Made by a program: the position numbers and the translations under genes. A stretch of DNA of 64,000 nt from Panax quinquefolius (lineage: Eukaryota; Streptophyta; Magnoliopsida; Apiales; Araliaceae): positions 9,418,311 through 9,482,310 of the forward strand of contig CM035170.1 in assembly GCA_020205615.1 (NCBI GenBank), read 5' to 3'. The notes beneath the pieces were generated by a model. The model was not told the DNA's origin. It made no database searches and was given only the letters and a program-made list of their open reading frames with translations. Below are positions 48,365-60,395 of the stretch, in pieces. Positions within the stretch are counted from its first letter, which is position 1. Every line of letters begins with the position of its first letter.

Positions 48365-48376
48365 AAGGAGGGAGGT
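48365..48376 (+). other. PPT of G
   Basis: AAGGAGGGAGGT directly before TGTAAGACCTC. Confidence 0.85.
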
Positions 48377-51155
48377 TGTAAGACCTCAAATTTTTAAATA
48401 AAAGGAATTTCCTTTATTTATTATTTTGAAATAGTAAGGGTTGATTTGATTAATGTGGATAGTTAAGGGTTAAATACATGAAATATTTCAAAATAAGCAA
48501 GTGGTTATAAAATATTCATTATCGTCGGGAATATTCGTTTGGTGGTGGAATATTAAATCTTTGTCGGGAATATTAAATGCGACTGTAGCAGTAGCCCGTG
48601 TGTGGGCCCCATAACTTGAGCGATTGGATGAAAGAAAACGACAAATATAAGTTGTTTAAAAATAACGGCGTGGTTATTCTGCAGTTATCTTTGTTAAAAT
48701 ACCGGTGGTTAAAACACACGGTAGCTACGGTATTGCACCAATTATTGATTCTTACGTGAAAGGCATTACTCAATAATGGTTACGATAATTCTTGTTCGAT
48801 ATTTTATTGAGTTAATAATTCTTTGCGTTGATATTTTATATTCTTTGTTGTTTCAATAATTGTCATTACACAAGTATTTTTCATTATCGAAGCAATAATT
48901 CATATTATCTGAATGATATTATTAGATAACATTATTGGCAATGTCTAGAAAGTTACGTCTAAGGAGAGGTTTGGTCACCTAATTGTGCGCCAAGATGAAG
49001 AAATTCTTATTGAAAGCCCCTTTCTCTTGGGAGCGCACAGTTGTCGATATTGTGATTACGTAATATTATTTGTGAATAATTAATTATTGATTCATATGAT
49101 GAGGAAAATATTGATTTTATGTGGATATAGATGGAGAAAAATTTTAATGTGACAATTGTTGAAAATTGAAATTTTATCTTTTTACGATAAAATAATTCAT
49201 TTAAATATATTATTATATTTTAATAATATAATAATGGTGATATTTTACAACGAATGTGGGATATATGAGTATCACGAGGAGGAAGAGTATTTTTGTTGCA
49301 ATAAATGTTTAAAACATGTTAAACATGTCGATTGGACCCCATTTATTGGTTGAAATTTGATTATAGCTTTGTAAAATCGCTTGGTTTGTGGATTTGATTC
49401 GATTTACATTTGGAATTTGGAAAAACTTTCTTACGCAAAATTGTAGAGAATTGAATTTCCTATAAAAACACGCGAGATTCAATTTTTCTGATGAAAGGGC
49501 TATTAATTATGAATTTTTGAAGCTCGAAGTTACGAAATAATTAATTTTGGAAGTTTTAATTGTTTTATTTAAGAAAAACGTTTTTTGCAATCCCACATGT
49601 GATATAAATGTGCTGAATTCAGTTGGTCTAAGGTGGACTTGAATTTGTTTAATTATATTATTATTTTATTAAATTTTACGCTTTGGTGTTACTAGCATTT
49701 TCCTATAAATAGGGTCTTGGGTTAAATTGAAAATCACACGAAAGCTGAAGTTTTCTCTCTCTATATTATCGGCGTATTCTTGTGAGTATTTTGAGTATAC
49801 TTTGAGTATTGCTAGGCGGTGCAAGTTTCCTTGACCTTATATCCGGTGTTCATTAAAATCTTGATCTTTCGAGGTAAGGGATATTATTTTTTTTCGTAAT
49901 GATATTATTTCTTCAATATCATTATCTTTGAAATATTGATCTGAAGTTTTATCAAATTTGGAACTTTTTCATATGGGGGTTACTATTCATGGGTTACTAT
50001 TCATGAGTTACTATTCACGAGTTCTTATTAAGCGAGAGTTCTTATTCACGAGTTCTTATTCACGAGTACTATTAATGAAGCGTGAAGATGTTTTTGTGGA
50101 ATTTCTATCTTTTGGTGTCGAGTTACTATTCACGCATCGGCCTTTATTCACGTATCTGGCACTATTCACGTATCTGATGCTTATTCATAAAAATAAAATT
50201 TCTTCTTTTAAATCCAAAACATCTATTACGGATACTAACTTTCGATTGTATCCATGTTTTGATCATTCTTGAATTTTACACCACTATGATTATTTTGAGG
50301 TATTTTTGGGCGTGGATAAAACCAAAATACGAATCCTTAATCATTAATCCTTGTCATTTTGTTTCCTTTGGATTCGTTTCTTTAAAAAAAAAAAAAAAAT
50401 CATCCTCGGTCTTAAATGATGATATTATGGAATATCTTTGGCACATAGTGCAAAGATGAATGATTTCTGAAGAATATCTTTGGCACATGGTGCAAAGATG
50501 AGCAGTGTTGAGATGAACATGAATGGGCGATTAATATCTTTGGCACGTAGTGCAAAGATGAGCAGTGTTTAAAGAACATGACCCAGTGATGAATATCTTT
50601 GGCACATAGTGCAAAGATGAATATTTGATTCGGATGTATATTGATTGATGTTCTGAGGATAAAGATGAGGCGATGAACTTTTAAATTCATACATAGAAGA
50701 TAGTAGTTTGCATTCTCTACTTAACTCTTCTAATGAATTATTATTTCATTGCGAATATTGATTTAAAATTTGTTGTCTATTGTATTACATTAGATTTTCC
50801 TGTTGAAGACTAACGATAATTTGTTGTATATTATCTTAGTCGTAATATTCTTCTTGAGCTAGTTGAGCTCACCCTTTTCCTTTTGTTCCATTTTTCTCGG
50901 GAGGCGAGAATATAAGCGATGCAGTCGGGGTATGGAATGAAGGTTTTAGAAAGGATTGTTTAGTAGTCCTCACCATTTTGTAAAATAATGTACCAATAAA
51001 TGTGATGAGGATTTATTTGAGTATAGATATTGTCTAGAAGATAATATTTGTATTTAAACCCAGAGTTTCTTGTTGTAATAATAAAGTTGTAGTTGTTTAC
51101 ATCTTTATGTATTGTGATTTCGGAATGGGTGATGTATACCTATTTTGGGGCGTCA
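48377..51155 (+). repeat. G 3' LTR
   Basis: 2779 bases. It matches the 5' LTR with differences concentrated at CG-containing sites. It ends GGGGCGTCA and is followed by TCATA. Confidence 0.9.
49705..49712 (+). promoter_or_regulatory. TATA box, G 3' LTR
   Basis: TATAAATA in the conserved context. It could drive read-through into F and E sequence. Confidence 0.6.
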
Positions 51156-51160
51156 TCATA

Positions 51161-53596
51161 TCCTAAGCTACGATGGCCCCAAAAATGGCCCCCATCAAAA
51201 TAGGTTGTAATGCATCACAAACCTATTAAGGTTGTCGATACATGAGTGCGAGCAGCTACTGACTTTGTTTATTTTACAAAATTGAGGAATCTTTAAAGAA
51301 TGCAGGAACCTATTCCATACCTTTTTTTAAAAGTTAAAGATTGAATCAATGAAACAAAATGAAAAGGGTTTTTCAAATATAACTATTATGAATATTAAAT
51401 AATATACACGAATAAGGGAAAAATTTAATAGAATCTGATAGACAACAAATTTTTAAATCAATAATATTCAATAATTCATTATTAAGGAGAATCGAAACTA
51501 TCTTCATGTGAAAAAGTTCATCGTCATCTTTTATCAAAATATTCAATTTGCCTACTGATAATCATTTATCGGTTAGTCATGATGAATAACATTTTTTAAT
51601 AATAATCATGAATATATTCAATAATATAATCATGGCGAGGGAAAAATATTTTTTTTAAAAGCGAATCGGTTAAACAAATTTATTTTTCCGTCCAAAATAC
51701 CTAAAAATAATCTGGTAAAATTAAAGAATGATGAAAACTGATCATGAAAAGTTCCAAATTTGATAAAAAGATAGAAACCAATATTTCAAAGATAATGATA
51801 TCAAGAAATAATATCATTCGAGAAGAAAAATAACATCCCTTACCGTGAATAGTAGAATAGTAACTAATACTTCACGATGAAAAGTTCAAATTTGATAAAA
51901 AGTTCCAACCAATATTTGACGTAATGATATTGAAGAAATAATATCATTTGAGAAGAAAATAACATCCTACCTCAAATTAATATACTCAGAATATAATGAC
52001 TTGAACTTGCACAAGCAATGACTCAAGTATACTCAAATACTCAGAGAATCGCTTCGATAATATAGAGAGAGAAATAGAGAAAACTTCGGTTTACGGTGTG
52101 ATTTTCAATTCTAACCTAAGCGCTTTATTTATAGGAAAATGCTTAGAACGCATGAAAGAGACTAAATAATAAAATATTATTATTCTTTATTCTTCTTCCA
52201 CGCCACCTCAATTGTCAAGCCAACCATTTTGAAAATCAAACACGCCATCTTGGAAAAAATAGCATTACATGTGTTAAAACACAAGTGGGTCCCACCCTTT
52301 ATTAATAAAAATCATTTTATTTTCCGAAACTTCAACAATTCATAGAAAATAGACCGGTTATCAGAAAAATACAAATTTTATGTCCATTCACTTTGAAATC
52401 AATTCTCTACAACTTTACTGAAGAAATTTTTTCCAAATTCCAAGCGAAAAATGACCAAAATCAAAGATATCTGGATAAGTTTTCTAATTTCCTTCTCTTC
52501 CCTTTCTCTTTCTTCCTTTCCCATAATTCTCCACTAACTCTCTCTCTTCCCCCACTTTCTTCTCTCTTACCCCACCACTTCTTCCACACACACACACAAA
52601 TACATACGTATATATATATATACATTAAAATATTTACAATAATTCCAATTCTATCTTCTCTCTCCACCTCATCTATTTATAAACCATGAATTTATTGTAA
52701 AAATATCACCATCAATATATTATTAAAATAATATATTTAAATGAATTATTTTATCGAGAAAAAGATAAAATATTAATTTTCAACAATTGTCATTTTAAAA
52801 TTTTCTCCATCTATATCCATATAAAATCAATATTTTCCTCATCATATGAATCAATAATTAATTATTCACAAATAATATTACGGGATCACAATATTGACAA
52901 CCGTGCAATTCCGGAAAGAGGGGCTTTCAATAAGGATCTCTCCTTCTTGGCGGCATGATTAGGTGACCAAACCTCTCCTTGAGCGAACTTTCTATACATT
53001 GCCAATAATGTTTTCTAATATTATTATTAGGATAATATGAATTATTGCTCTGATAATGGAAAATCTTGTGTAATGACAATTATTGAAACAACAACAATAT
53101 AAAATATCAACGCAACAATTATTGAATCAATAAAATAAAATCTTTGAGCGATAATTCATCGTAACAATTATTGAGTAGTGCCTTCTTTACGTAAGAATCA
53201 ATAATTGGTGCAATCACAGGTACTCTTCTTGTTCAACAACGCGTATTAGTGTGTTTTAACCACCGGGTATTCCAACGATGATAATTGGTAACAACTACGC
53301 CAGTTATTTTTAACCAACTTATATTTGTCGTTTTCTTCATCCATTCGCTTTTCGTTTATGGGGCCCACACACGGTCGCTACTTGCAGTAAATACGAATAT
53401 TCCCCGACAGATCTGAATATTCTACGACCAAACGAATATTCCCAAATGACAATGAATATTTTATAACCACTTGCTTATTTTGAAATATTTATGTATTTAA
53501 CCCCTAACTATCCACATTAATCAAATCAACCCTTACTATTTCAAAATAATAAATAGAGAAAATTAAATTTCATTAATAATAAGTTGGGATCTTACA
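51161..53596 (-). repeat. F leader remnant and 5' LTR (right copy), damaged
   Basis: 51161-51175 is the F leader end (TCCTAAGCTACGAT). The LTR follows to CTTACA at 53596, but 51175-52000 is shortened and scrambled: CTTTG repeats and most of the GAATAGT array are missing. A segment of about 95 bases occurs twice (51748-51843 and 51878-51975). From 52000 on it aligns well with 34600-36175. A TATA box lies at 52126-52133 on the minus strand, and a CA/TA microsatellite at 52587-52622. Confidence 0.8.
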
Positions 53597-56276
53597 TTCT
53601 GAGTTGCCAAATACATGGTACAGAAACAACTACAACTTCATTAATACAATTGTCGTGCAAAATACGACACACATAAGTCGTGAGTTTAAATACAAATATT
53701 GTCTTCTGTATTTATATCCACACTCAAATAAGACCTCATTACAATTATTGATACACTATTTTACAAAATAGTGAGGACTACTAAAACAACTGTCTTGAAC
53801 CATTACTCCACACCCCGACTAGTTCCTGCTATATTCTCGTCTCCTGAGAAGAAAAATGGAACAAAAAGGAAAAGGGTGAGCTCAACAAATTATCCTTAGT
53901 CTTCAACAGGGAAAAATCTGATAAAATACAATAGACAACAAGTTTTTTAGATCAACAACTGCAGCGGAAACAATAATTTATTAGAAGAGTTAAGTAGAGA
54001 ATGAAATCTACTATCATCTATGAATTTAAAAGTCCATCATCGATATTTTATCCCTGTAACATCAATCAATATACATCATAAATCAAATATTCATCTTTTT
54101 GCACTACTGAGCCAAAAAATATTCACCAGTTATTGGTCATGTTCATCTAAACACTGCTTCATCTTTTGCACTACGGGCCAAAGATATTCATCATAAAATC
54201 ATTCATCTTTGCACTACAGACCAAAGATATTCAGTTATATCATCATTTAGGACTGAGGATGATGAAAAATATTTTAAAGAAAACGAATCCATTGAAACAA
54301 AAGAACAAATATTAAGGATTCGTACTTTAAACAATCCAAGTTCAAAAATATTTCATAAATAACCAGAGTGGAGTAAAATTCAAGAATGATCAAAACATGA
54401 ATACAATCAAAGCTAGTATCCATAATAGATATTTTGGACAAAAAGAAGAAAATTTCATTTTTCGGTGAATAGTGTCGTATTCGTGAATAGTGTCGTATAC
54501 GTGAATAGTAACTCCGACACTAAAAGATAGAAATTTCACAAAAAAAATCATCATGCTTCGTGAATAGTACTCGTGAATAGTAACTCATAAATAGTAACTC
54601 ATGAATAGTAACTCGTGAATAGTAACTCATGAATAGTAACCCCGACATGAAAAGTTCCAAATTTGATAAAAATTCATATCAATATTTCGGCATAATGATA
54701 TTGAAGAAATAATATCATTTACGAAGAAAATAACATCCCTTACCTCAGAAAGAATAGTACTTCTGACTGGAATACTGGATATAGTGCTTAAAGAACTTGC
54801 ACCGTATAGCAATACTCAAAGTACTAAAATACTCACAAAATACGCTCGATATTATAGAGAGAGAAAGAGAGAGAAGATTTCAGTTTCTCGTGTGATTTTC
54901 AATTCTAACCTAAGCACCCTATTTATAGGAAATTGCTTAGAACACCAAAGCAGAAAATTTAATATAATAATATTATATAAATAAAATTTTCTCGCCAACC
55001 TTAGACTTACAATTCAAAACTTAGCATGTGATTAATGAGGCTTACAACATATAAAAAACGTTTTTTACTAAAAAAATATTTAAAACTTCAAAAATTAATT
55101 ATTTCGGAGCTTCGGAACTTCAATAATTCATAATAAATAGCCCTTTTATTAGAAAATTCGAATCTCGCAACTTTTTATATGAAATTCAATTCTCTACAAC
55201 TTTTCAGAAGAAAGTTTTTCGAAATTCCAAACAGAAATTAACCGAAATCCACATACGAACGATTTTACAAGCTATAATTAAATTTCAGTCAAGAAATGGG
55301 GTCCACCGACACACAAAACATGTGTTAATCATTTAATGCAACAAAAATACTCTTCCTCCTCATATACTCATATATTCCACATTCATTGTAAAAATATTCA
55401 TCATTATTCTATTATAATAATATAATAAAATATTATTTTATCGAAAAGATAAAATATCAATTTTTAACAATTGTCACTTTAAAAATTGTCTCCATCTATA
55501 TCCACATAAAATCAATATTTTCCTCATCATATAAATCAATAATTAATTATTCACAAATAATATTACAGAATCACAGTATTAGCAACCAAGCCGTTCCCAG
55601 GAAAGAGGGGGCTTTCCAATAAGGATCTCTCCTTACTGGCGCACAATTAGGTGACCAAACCTCTCCTTAGACAGAACTTTCTAGACATTGCCAATAATAT
55701 TTTCTAATAATATTATTCAGATAATATGAATTATTGCTTCGATAATGGAAAATACTGTGTAGTGACAATTATTGAAACAACAGTAATATAAAATATCAAC
55801 GCATCAATTATTGAATTAATAAAATAAAAAACTGAACAGTAATTACTGTAACAATTATTGAGTAATGCCTTCTTACGTAAGAATCAATAATTGGTGCAAT
55901 ACCGTGTACCACTCTTCTTGTGCAACAACGCCATTATCGTGTTTTTAACCACCGGGTATTCCAACAGTGTTAACGGTAACAACTACACCTTTATTTATAA
56001 ACAACTTATACTTGTCGTTTTCTTCATCCAATTGTTTTCTGTTATGGGGCCCACACAAGGCTGCGCCGTCGTACGAATATTCCCCGACAGCAAGAATATT
56101 CCACGACCAAACGAATATTCTCCGACAACAATGAGTATTTTATAACCACTTGTTTATTTAAAAATATTTGCGCATTTTACCCATAACTAACCACATTAAT
56201 CAATTCAACCCTTACTATTTCAAAATAATAAATAGAGGAAATTAAATATTCATTTATAAAAAGTTAGGGCCTTACA
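53597..56276 (-). repeat. E 5' LTR, piece to the right of F
   Basis: Continues the LTR cut at 33346 and matches 27545-30270. It has CTTTG hairpins (54082-54237), the GAATAGT array (54464-54644), TATA (54920-54927 minus) and U3 repeats near 56075-56140. It ends GGGCCTTACA before GTTAG. Confidence 0.9.
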
Positions 56277-56281
56277 GTTAG

Positions 56282-56395
56282 TACTTGGTAATTTTTATTA
56301 AATAATTTATCGTGGGAACGATACTCTACTTTCACTTTATTACTTGTTGACCGTGTATACTTGCACGTATTCATTGATTGCGAAATCGATCAACA
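56282..56395 (+). repeat. AB third LTR, last part
   Basis: Last 114 bases of the LTR cut at 27505, ending ATCGATCAACA. GTTGA follows at 56396-56400. Confidence 0.9.
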
Positions 56396-56400
56396 GTTGA

Positions 56401-56784
56401 CCAGACCTATATCTGAGGAGAACCTCTTTCTTCTCTGGATGAACATTTCTTTGCATGTATGGTCTTTTCATTTTTGGACTGGTGGATGCTTGACTCTTTG
56501 TCATTGATGTCTCTTGAGCTCTCTCGTCTGGTCTTCAGACTACAAGATTGACTGTAGGCAAGGATTGGTCTTGTTGATGTAACACTCGAGACCATTGACC
56601 AATCTAAGCAGCTTCAGGTGTATATACACATTTAACCTATACACAATATTTCCAACATGTGAGCTCATCTGCATATAACAAGTTACTTACTACTAAACTA
56701 CGTTTAGCACAATGTTGGTGCCTGGGATCAGACTCAAAGCGATTAGCTTTTGAATATAGCATGAGAACCTGCTCTGATACCAAT
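56401..56784 (-). other. D leader, part next to PBS
   Basis: Non-coding in my reading. A 62-codon minus frame (56595-56407) shows no known motif. On the minus strand it starts with the PBS and continues at 10766 beyond AB. Confidence 0.6.
56771..56782 (-). other. Primer-binding site of D
   Basis: TGGTATCAGAGC on the minus strand, two bases after the 5' LTR end. It is the classic plant initiator-Met tRNA primer site. Confidence 0.9.
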
Positions 56785-59700
56785 TGTTAGTTCCCAGAGG
56801 GCACAATAGATCTAGAAGAGGGGGTTGAATAGATCCTTTTTATTTCAAATACTTTTCTGGCTTATATTATATTGTTCATAATTAACATATGACAAATATA
56901 CGAATCTTTTCAAGCACAGCGGAATAAGTAAAAGATCCCCTTCATTGATATATTCATAATCATATATACATTGTTCGTTGAGTAAGTTTAGTTGTAAATA
57001 GTTAAAACATACATAACAGTTATAGTACATAATGTAAATGACATAATGTAAAAGACACAAGGGGTTTTAAGTGGTTCAGAGACTCAAGCTCCTAATCCAC
57101 TCTTCCGCTTTCAACTAGCGAGTTTCCACTAAGGAAGGCGGCAAAGACCTCAATCACTAAGATTCCTTCAAGGCCGGCTGACCTTGGGACTTCATTCACT
57201 AAGAACTCTTCAAGGCCGGCGGACCTTGGGACTCCTCTAGTTCCCTAGGAACTCTTCAAGCCCAACAGGCTTGGAACTTCGTTTAGTCCCTCCGGACAAG
57301 GACCCTTCTGGCCCTGCTTTGTTTAGTCCCTTCGGACAAGGACCCCTCAGGCCCTGGCTTTGTTGAGTTGTTGTTGGATTCGGTACTGAGCTGCTAAGAT
57401 GTCTTCATGCTCTGAACATCTTCTATCCTTAGCAGCTTGGCTTGATCATCTTTGAAGTGCAGCTGAGTGTTGCATGATGCTTAGCTTCTTCAGTTACTCA
57501 ACCACTTCGGATAACCCCTTTATGAACTGCCTTGAAGATCCTTCTCCTTGGTACTTAATGGCTGCACATGATAGGCTTCTAAGATGACTGTAAGCTCTTC
57601 TGTTAAGTACTTAGAAGCTTTCTCATGCTTGACACCAAGATGACATTTGTGATCTCCCTTCTTGCTACTTGATGCCTTCTCATGATGGACTTGCTAAGAT
57701 GACTGTAGGCTCTTCTCTATTGTACTTAGAGTCTTCCCATGATAAACATCAAGATGACATGATGCTCTTGTTTCTCTCGGCAGTTCAGAACACTCTTTAA
57801 GTAGTAGAACTCTCGCTTCTACATTGTAGAACTCTCATTTCTACTTCTTTCTTTGCATGTCTCTGAGTGTTCTTGGTGGATCGTAGAGTGAGTCTTCGGA
57901 CTTACTATCTCACATGGTTTAGATCAGTCCACCTTCTCTCCAAAACTGACAACTGCTGCAACCTACGATCTTTGAAGCTCTTCTAGATTTTATACTCCTT
58001 TCCAATCCTTCCATTGGAAAGTAGCCATTGAAGGCTATTCAAATATCTTCACAGATCTCGAGTTGCTTGAGGTAGACTGCTTGATGTGACATGTCATACT
58101 TTTTCTGATGTTGCAGTCTACTATTTCACCTACCCTGTCAGATGTATCACTTCAATGTCTTGGGTAGTTTGAAGACTTTATTACCTCTTTCTGATTTCTC
58201 GATCAGAGGTTGTCTTATTGCATCGATGCTCTCAATAAGCACTTGACCGAATATTACCCTTCAGATTGAACCTTTGCCAATGCTTCAGTCTTCAGCTATT
58301 CGAGCTCTAAGATTCTGATACACGTCTTCAAGGACCCGATCGTAGTGTCTTGTTGAGTGTTGCTCATTAACTGGTAGAGTTAACACTATGATCTTGAAGA
58401 GTGTTGATTGGATCTTCAATGTAGAACACCTCTTCCTTGTATTGTGCAGTGCTTCATTACTTCTATTTGCTTTGACTGTTCTCAGAGACTGATGGCCTAA
58501 TTCCTTGCTCTGGTTCCCTTCTGAATATCAAGACACCTCAGATTTGTGGCGTGTTCAGCTTGTTTTCTCCTTGTGATCTCCCGTTCACTTATCATCAATG
58601 AACTGACCCTGCACTTAATCACTTTAGCCTTGCTCTTCAGAAGCTGAACAGTATCTCGGTTCACCTTCCATCAGTTCCTTCTTTGTTTGGCAAGCACTAC
58701 GATCTTGGTTGCTTCCAAGATCGTTGTCTTCTGTTCACTTGATAGCTACTGCATTAGTTGACTTTCCTTAGTCAGCTTCTGATGTCTTCTTTGGATCTCC
58801 TTGTCGAAGACTTCATCACGAATGGCCTTACAACTCAATCTTGATGTTGATTGGGTTGGTGCTTAGATCTTCTATTAGCTTGCATACCATTCGTTGAGTG
58901 CTCTCTGGTTCCCTTAAGGCGGAATGCATCTTTATAGTGCCAACCAGAGGCTTCGTTCCTTTGGATATTCTGGGAGTGCTCATTTGTTGAGAACCGTATA
59001 TGCTCTACGATTCTGACTTGGCATTGTGAGAACTTATGTTGAGGTCGTAGTTCTGCACTCTATGATTCAGCTTCGGCTGGTACAGACACTACGATCCCGA
59101 GATCAGATCTTAACACTCTGCGATTTCTGCCTTGTGCTTGTTGTCTTCATCTGATCTTGCTTGAATACGATCTCTGCATGTAATCAATAGACTCTACGAA
59201 CTCAGAGTGTGATCTACGATCCTTGACTTGGCTTCGGCATCAGTAGACTCTACGACTCTGAGTGTAGTCTACATTTCTGTCTTGGCTAGGTAGGCTGTCT
59301 CTGCGATTCTGAACATGACTTCCTCAGTACACTACGATCCCGAGGAAGATCTACTCGACACACTATGGTCCTTCTTCGTTTCCCCTGGTAGTCTACGAAC
59401 TTCGAGATCTACTATCTTGCATACTCCTATTCTGCCTCGATAGCTCTCGAGTTAACCTTGACTCTCTGGCGATCACGACTTACAGTGCGATGTTTCGACG
59501 ATCGAACGACAAGCCTATCTATTACATCAAAAGATCAACTTAACAAGCTTGATCTTTCTATATTTATAGTCCTTGTACATCATTTCTTTTTAAGAACTTT
59601 ACAAAGCTGTTTTGCTTATGTAGGATCAACCTAACATATTTGATCAATTCATGCTAAGTCCTTGTACATATATTTCTATTATCTATCAAAGGACTTTACA

Positions 59701-59800
59701 GCTTTTCTTAATGCAAGCATACTTGCATATTCATTCACATATATATCATAATCTAATCATATATTAAATAGGAATATCATTCACATGTTTATTCCTGACA
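56785..59800 (-). repeat. D 5' LTR (right copy)
   Basis: 3016 bases, TGTTAGTTCC to CCTGACA on the plus strand. It aligns with 1937-4947 throughout. CAACA follows at 59801-59805. Confidence 0.9.
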
Positions 59801-59805
59801 CAACA

Positions 59806-60395
59806 TAATAATAAAGAATGGAATAACATAAGCTCTCTTCATAAATACGAAAGAAATAATACTCCTTACCTTAGAAGAAAAGCGATCTTTGGAATAGTGA
59901 GGTATGAAACTTCTCTTCTTCTTTCTCTCTATAATTTCTCTCTATAATAATTGCTCCATAGCTTTAGTGAATTGGTGAGAAATGAAGGAAGAATGAGCTT
60001 CTATTTATAGGAAAATATAGTTTCGATAATTGCACGTTTTGGGGCTCAAAATATTACAGCATAATACATTCCTCTTTTTCTTCATTTTTAATTTAGTCCT
60101 GCAAGTATTATCAAACTTGTACCATCTCCCGTAATAGTAAATCATGTGAATCAATAGTTATAGACATGTGAAAATACGAATTACAGTGTAGTACCTCCAT
60201 CTATACCTCCATTTTTAACTTAGTCATACAAGTATTATCAATTTTGCATCAACTTCCCTAATAGTAAATGAATGTGAATCAATAGTACACACATGTGAAC
60301 AAATAGTTATAATCATGTGAATTAATAGCAATTAATTGCTCATTTATCCGGTTAAATACCTGATTGGTCAATATAATCTCTAGACATTAATTATT
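59806..60395 (-). mobile_element. Element H LTR, right part
   Basis: Continues the repeat unit cut at 1936. It has a minus-strand TATA (TATAAATAG at 60002-60009) preceded in transcription by about 390 bases of U3-like sequence. A tandem duplication of about 96 bases (60081-60176 and 60207-60302, period near 126) contains 'gtattatcaa' and 'taatagtaaat'. The usual TTACA end is not reached before transposon T. Confidence 0.65.
60002..60009 (-). promoter_or_regulatory. TATA box, H LTR
   Basis: TATAAATAG on the minus strand, matching the context in E to G. Confidence 0.6.

Larger units (their letters stand above)
40911..51155 (+). mobile_element. Element G, young Tekay/Del-like chromovirus
   Basis: 10,245 bases on the plus strand with LTRs of 2725 and 2779 bases, a PBS, a PPT and all gag-pol domains. 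The duplication TCATA is exact. Long AT-rich parts of the two LTRs are identical, which marks it as the most recent insertion. It lies head-to-head with the F coding region, so F and G form a large inverted repeat. Confidence 0.9.
33347..53596 (-). mobile_element. Element F, Tekay/Del-like chromovirus split by G
   Basis: Minus-strand Ty3/gypsy element, about 10.0 kb without G. It starts TGTAAGATCCC at 53596 and ends GGGGGCGTCACA at 33347. All gag-pol domains are recognisable in the order gag-PR-RT-RH-IN-chromodomain, but the frames are broken many times. The C-terminal chromodomain and LTR ends TGTAAGACCCC place it with chromoviruses of the Tekay/Del kind; the exact lineage is an inference. 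Confidence 0.85.
27506..56276 (-). mobile_element. Element E, internally deleted Tekay/Del-like chromovirus
   Basis: Outer ends are TGTGACGCC and CTTACA, so on the minus strand the element starts TGTAAGGCCC and ends GGGCGTCACA. The interior is only 3.0 kb (30271-33300) against 4.7 kb in F and G. It keeps gag, zinc knuckles and part of protease but lacks most of pol. Its 5' LTR is split by F. Without F it is about 8.5 kb. Confidence 0.85.
10772..56395 (+). mobile_element. Composite AB, LTR-int-LTR-int-LTR Athila-like element
   Basis: Three direct LTRs (10772-12357, 15417-16989, and 26043-27505 joined to 56282-56395) separate two internal regions of about 3.06 and 3.07 kb. LTRs start TGATGAGTGA and end ATCRAYAACA-like, ATC(G)AT(T/C)AACA. 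The PBS after the first LTR matches the plant tRNA-Asp 3' end exactly, and a PPT precedes the second and third LTRs. With nested elements C and E removed it is about 10.9 kb. Each interior carries only an Athila-like gag frame and no pol, so the family is non-autonomous. Confidence 0.85.
1937..59800 (-). mobile_element. Element D, 3-kb-LTR LARD-like retrotransposon split by AB
   Basis: Two direct LTRs of 3011 and 3016 bases bound the element. On the minus strand the 5' LTR (right copy) starts TGTCAGGAATAAAC and ends GGAACTAACA. It is followed by TGGTATCAGAGC, an initiator-Met-type primer-binding site. The 3' LTR (left copy) is preceded by a purine tract containing AGGGGGAGAT. Without the nested insertions D is about 12.2 kb, with an internal region near 6.2 kb. 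I see no gag, protease, RT or integrase, only the frame at 5149-8231. Long LTRs with a non-pol interior fit a large retrotransposon derivative (LARD). The PBS and PPT style would suit a Ty1/copia parent, but without pol this is inference. Confidence 0.85.

Noticed and set aside
52393..52689. 98-codon plus frame and its minus partner near a CA/TA microsatellite
   Set aside because: Lies in the U3 of the F LTR over pyrimidine-rich and TA-repeat sequence, and is not kept in the other LTR copy.
1937..59800. D as an autonomous Ty1/copia element
   Set aside because: PBS and PPT fit, but no gag, protease, integrase or RT motif is found in 4948-10766 or 56401-56784.
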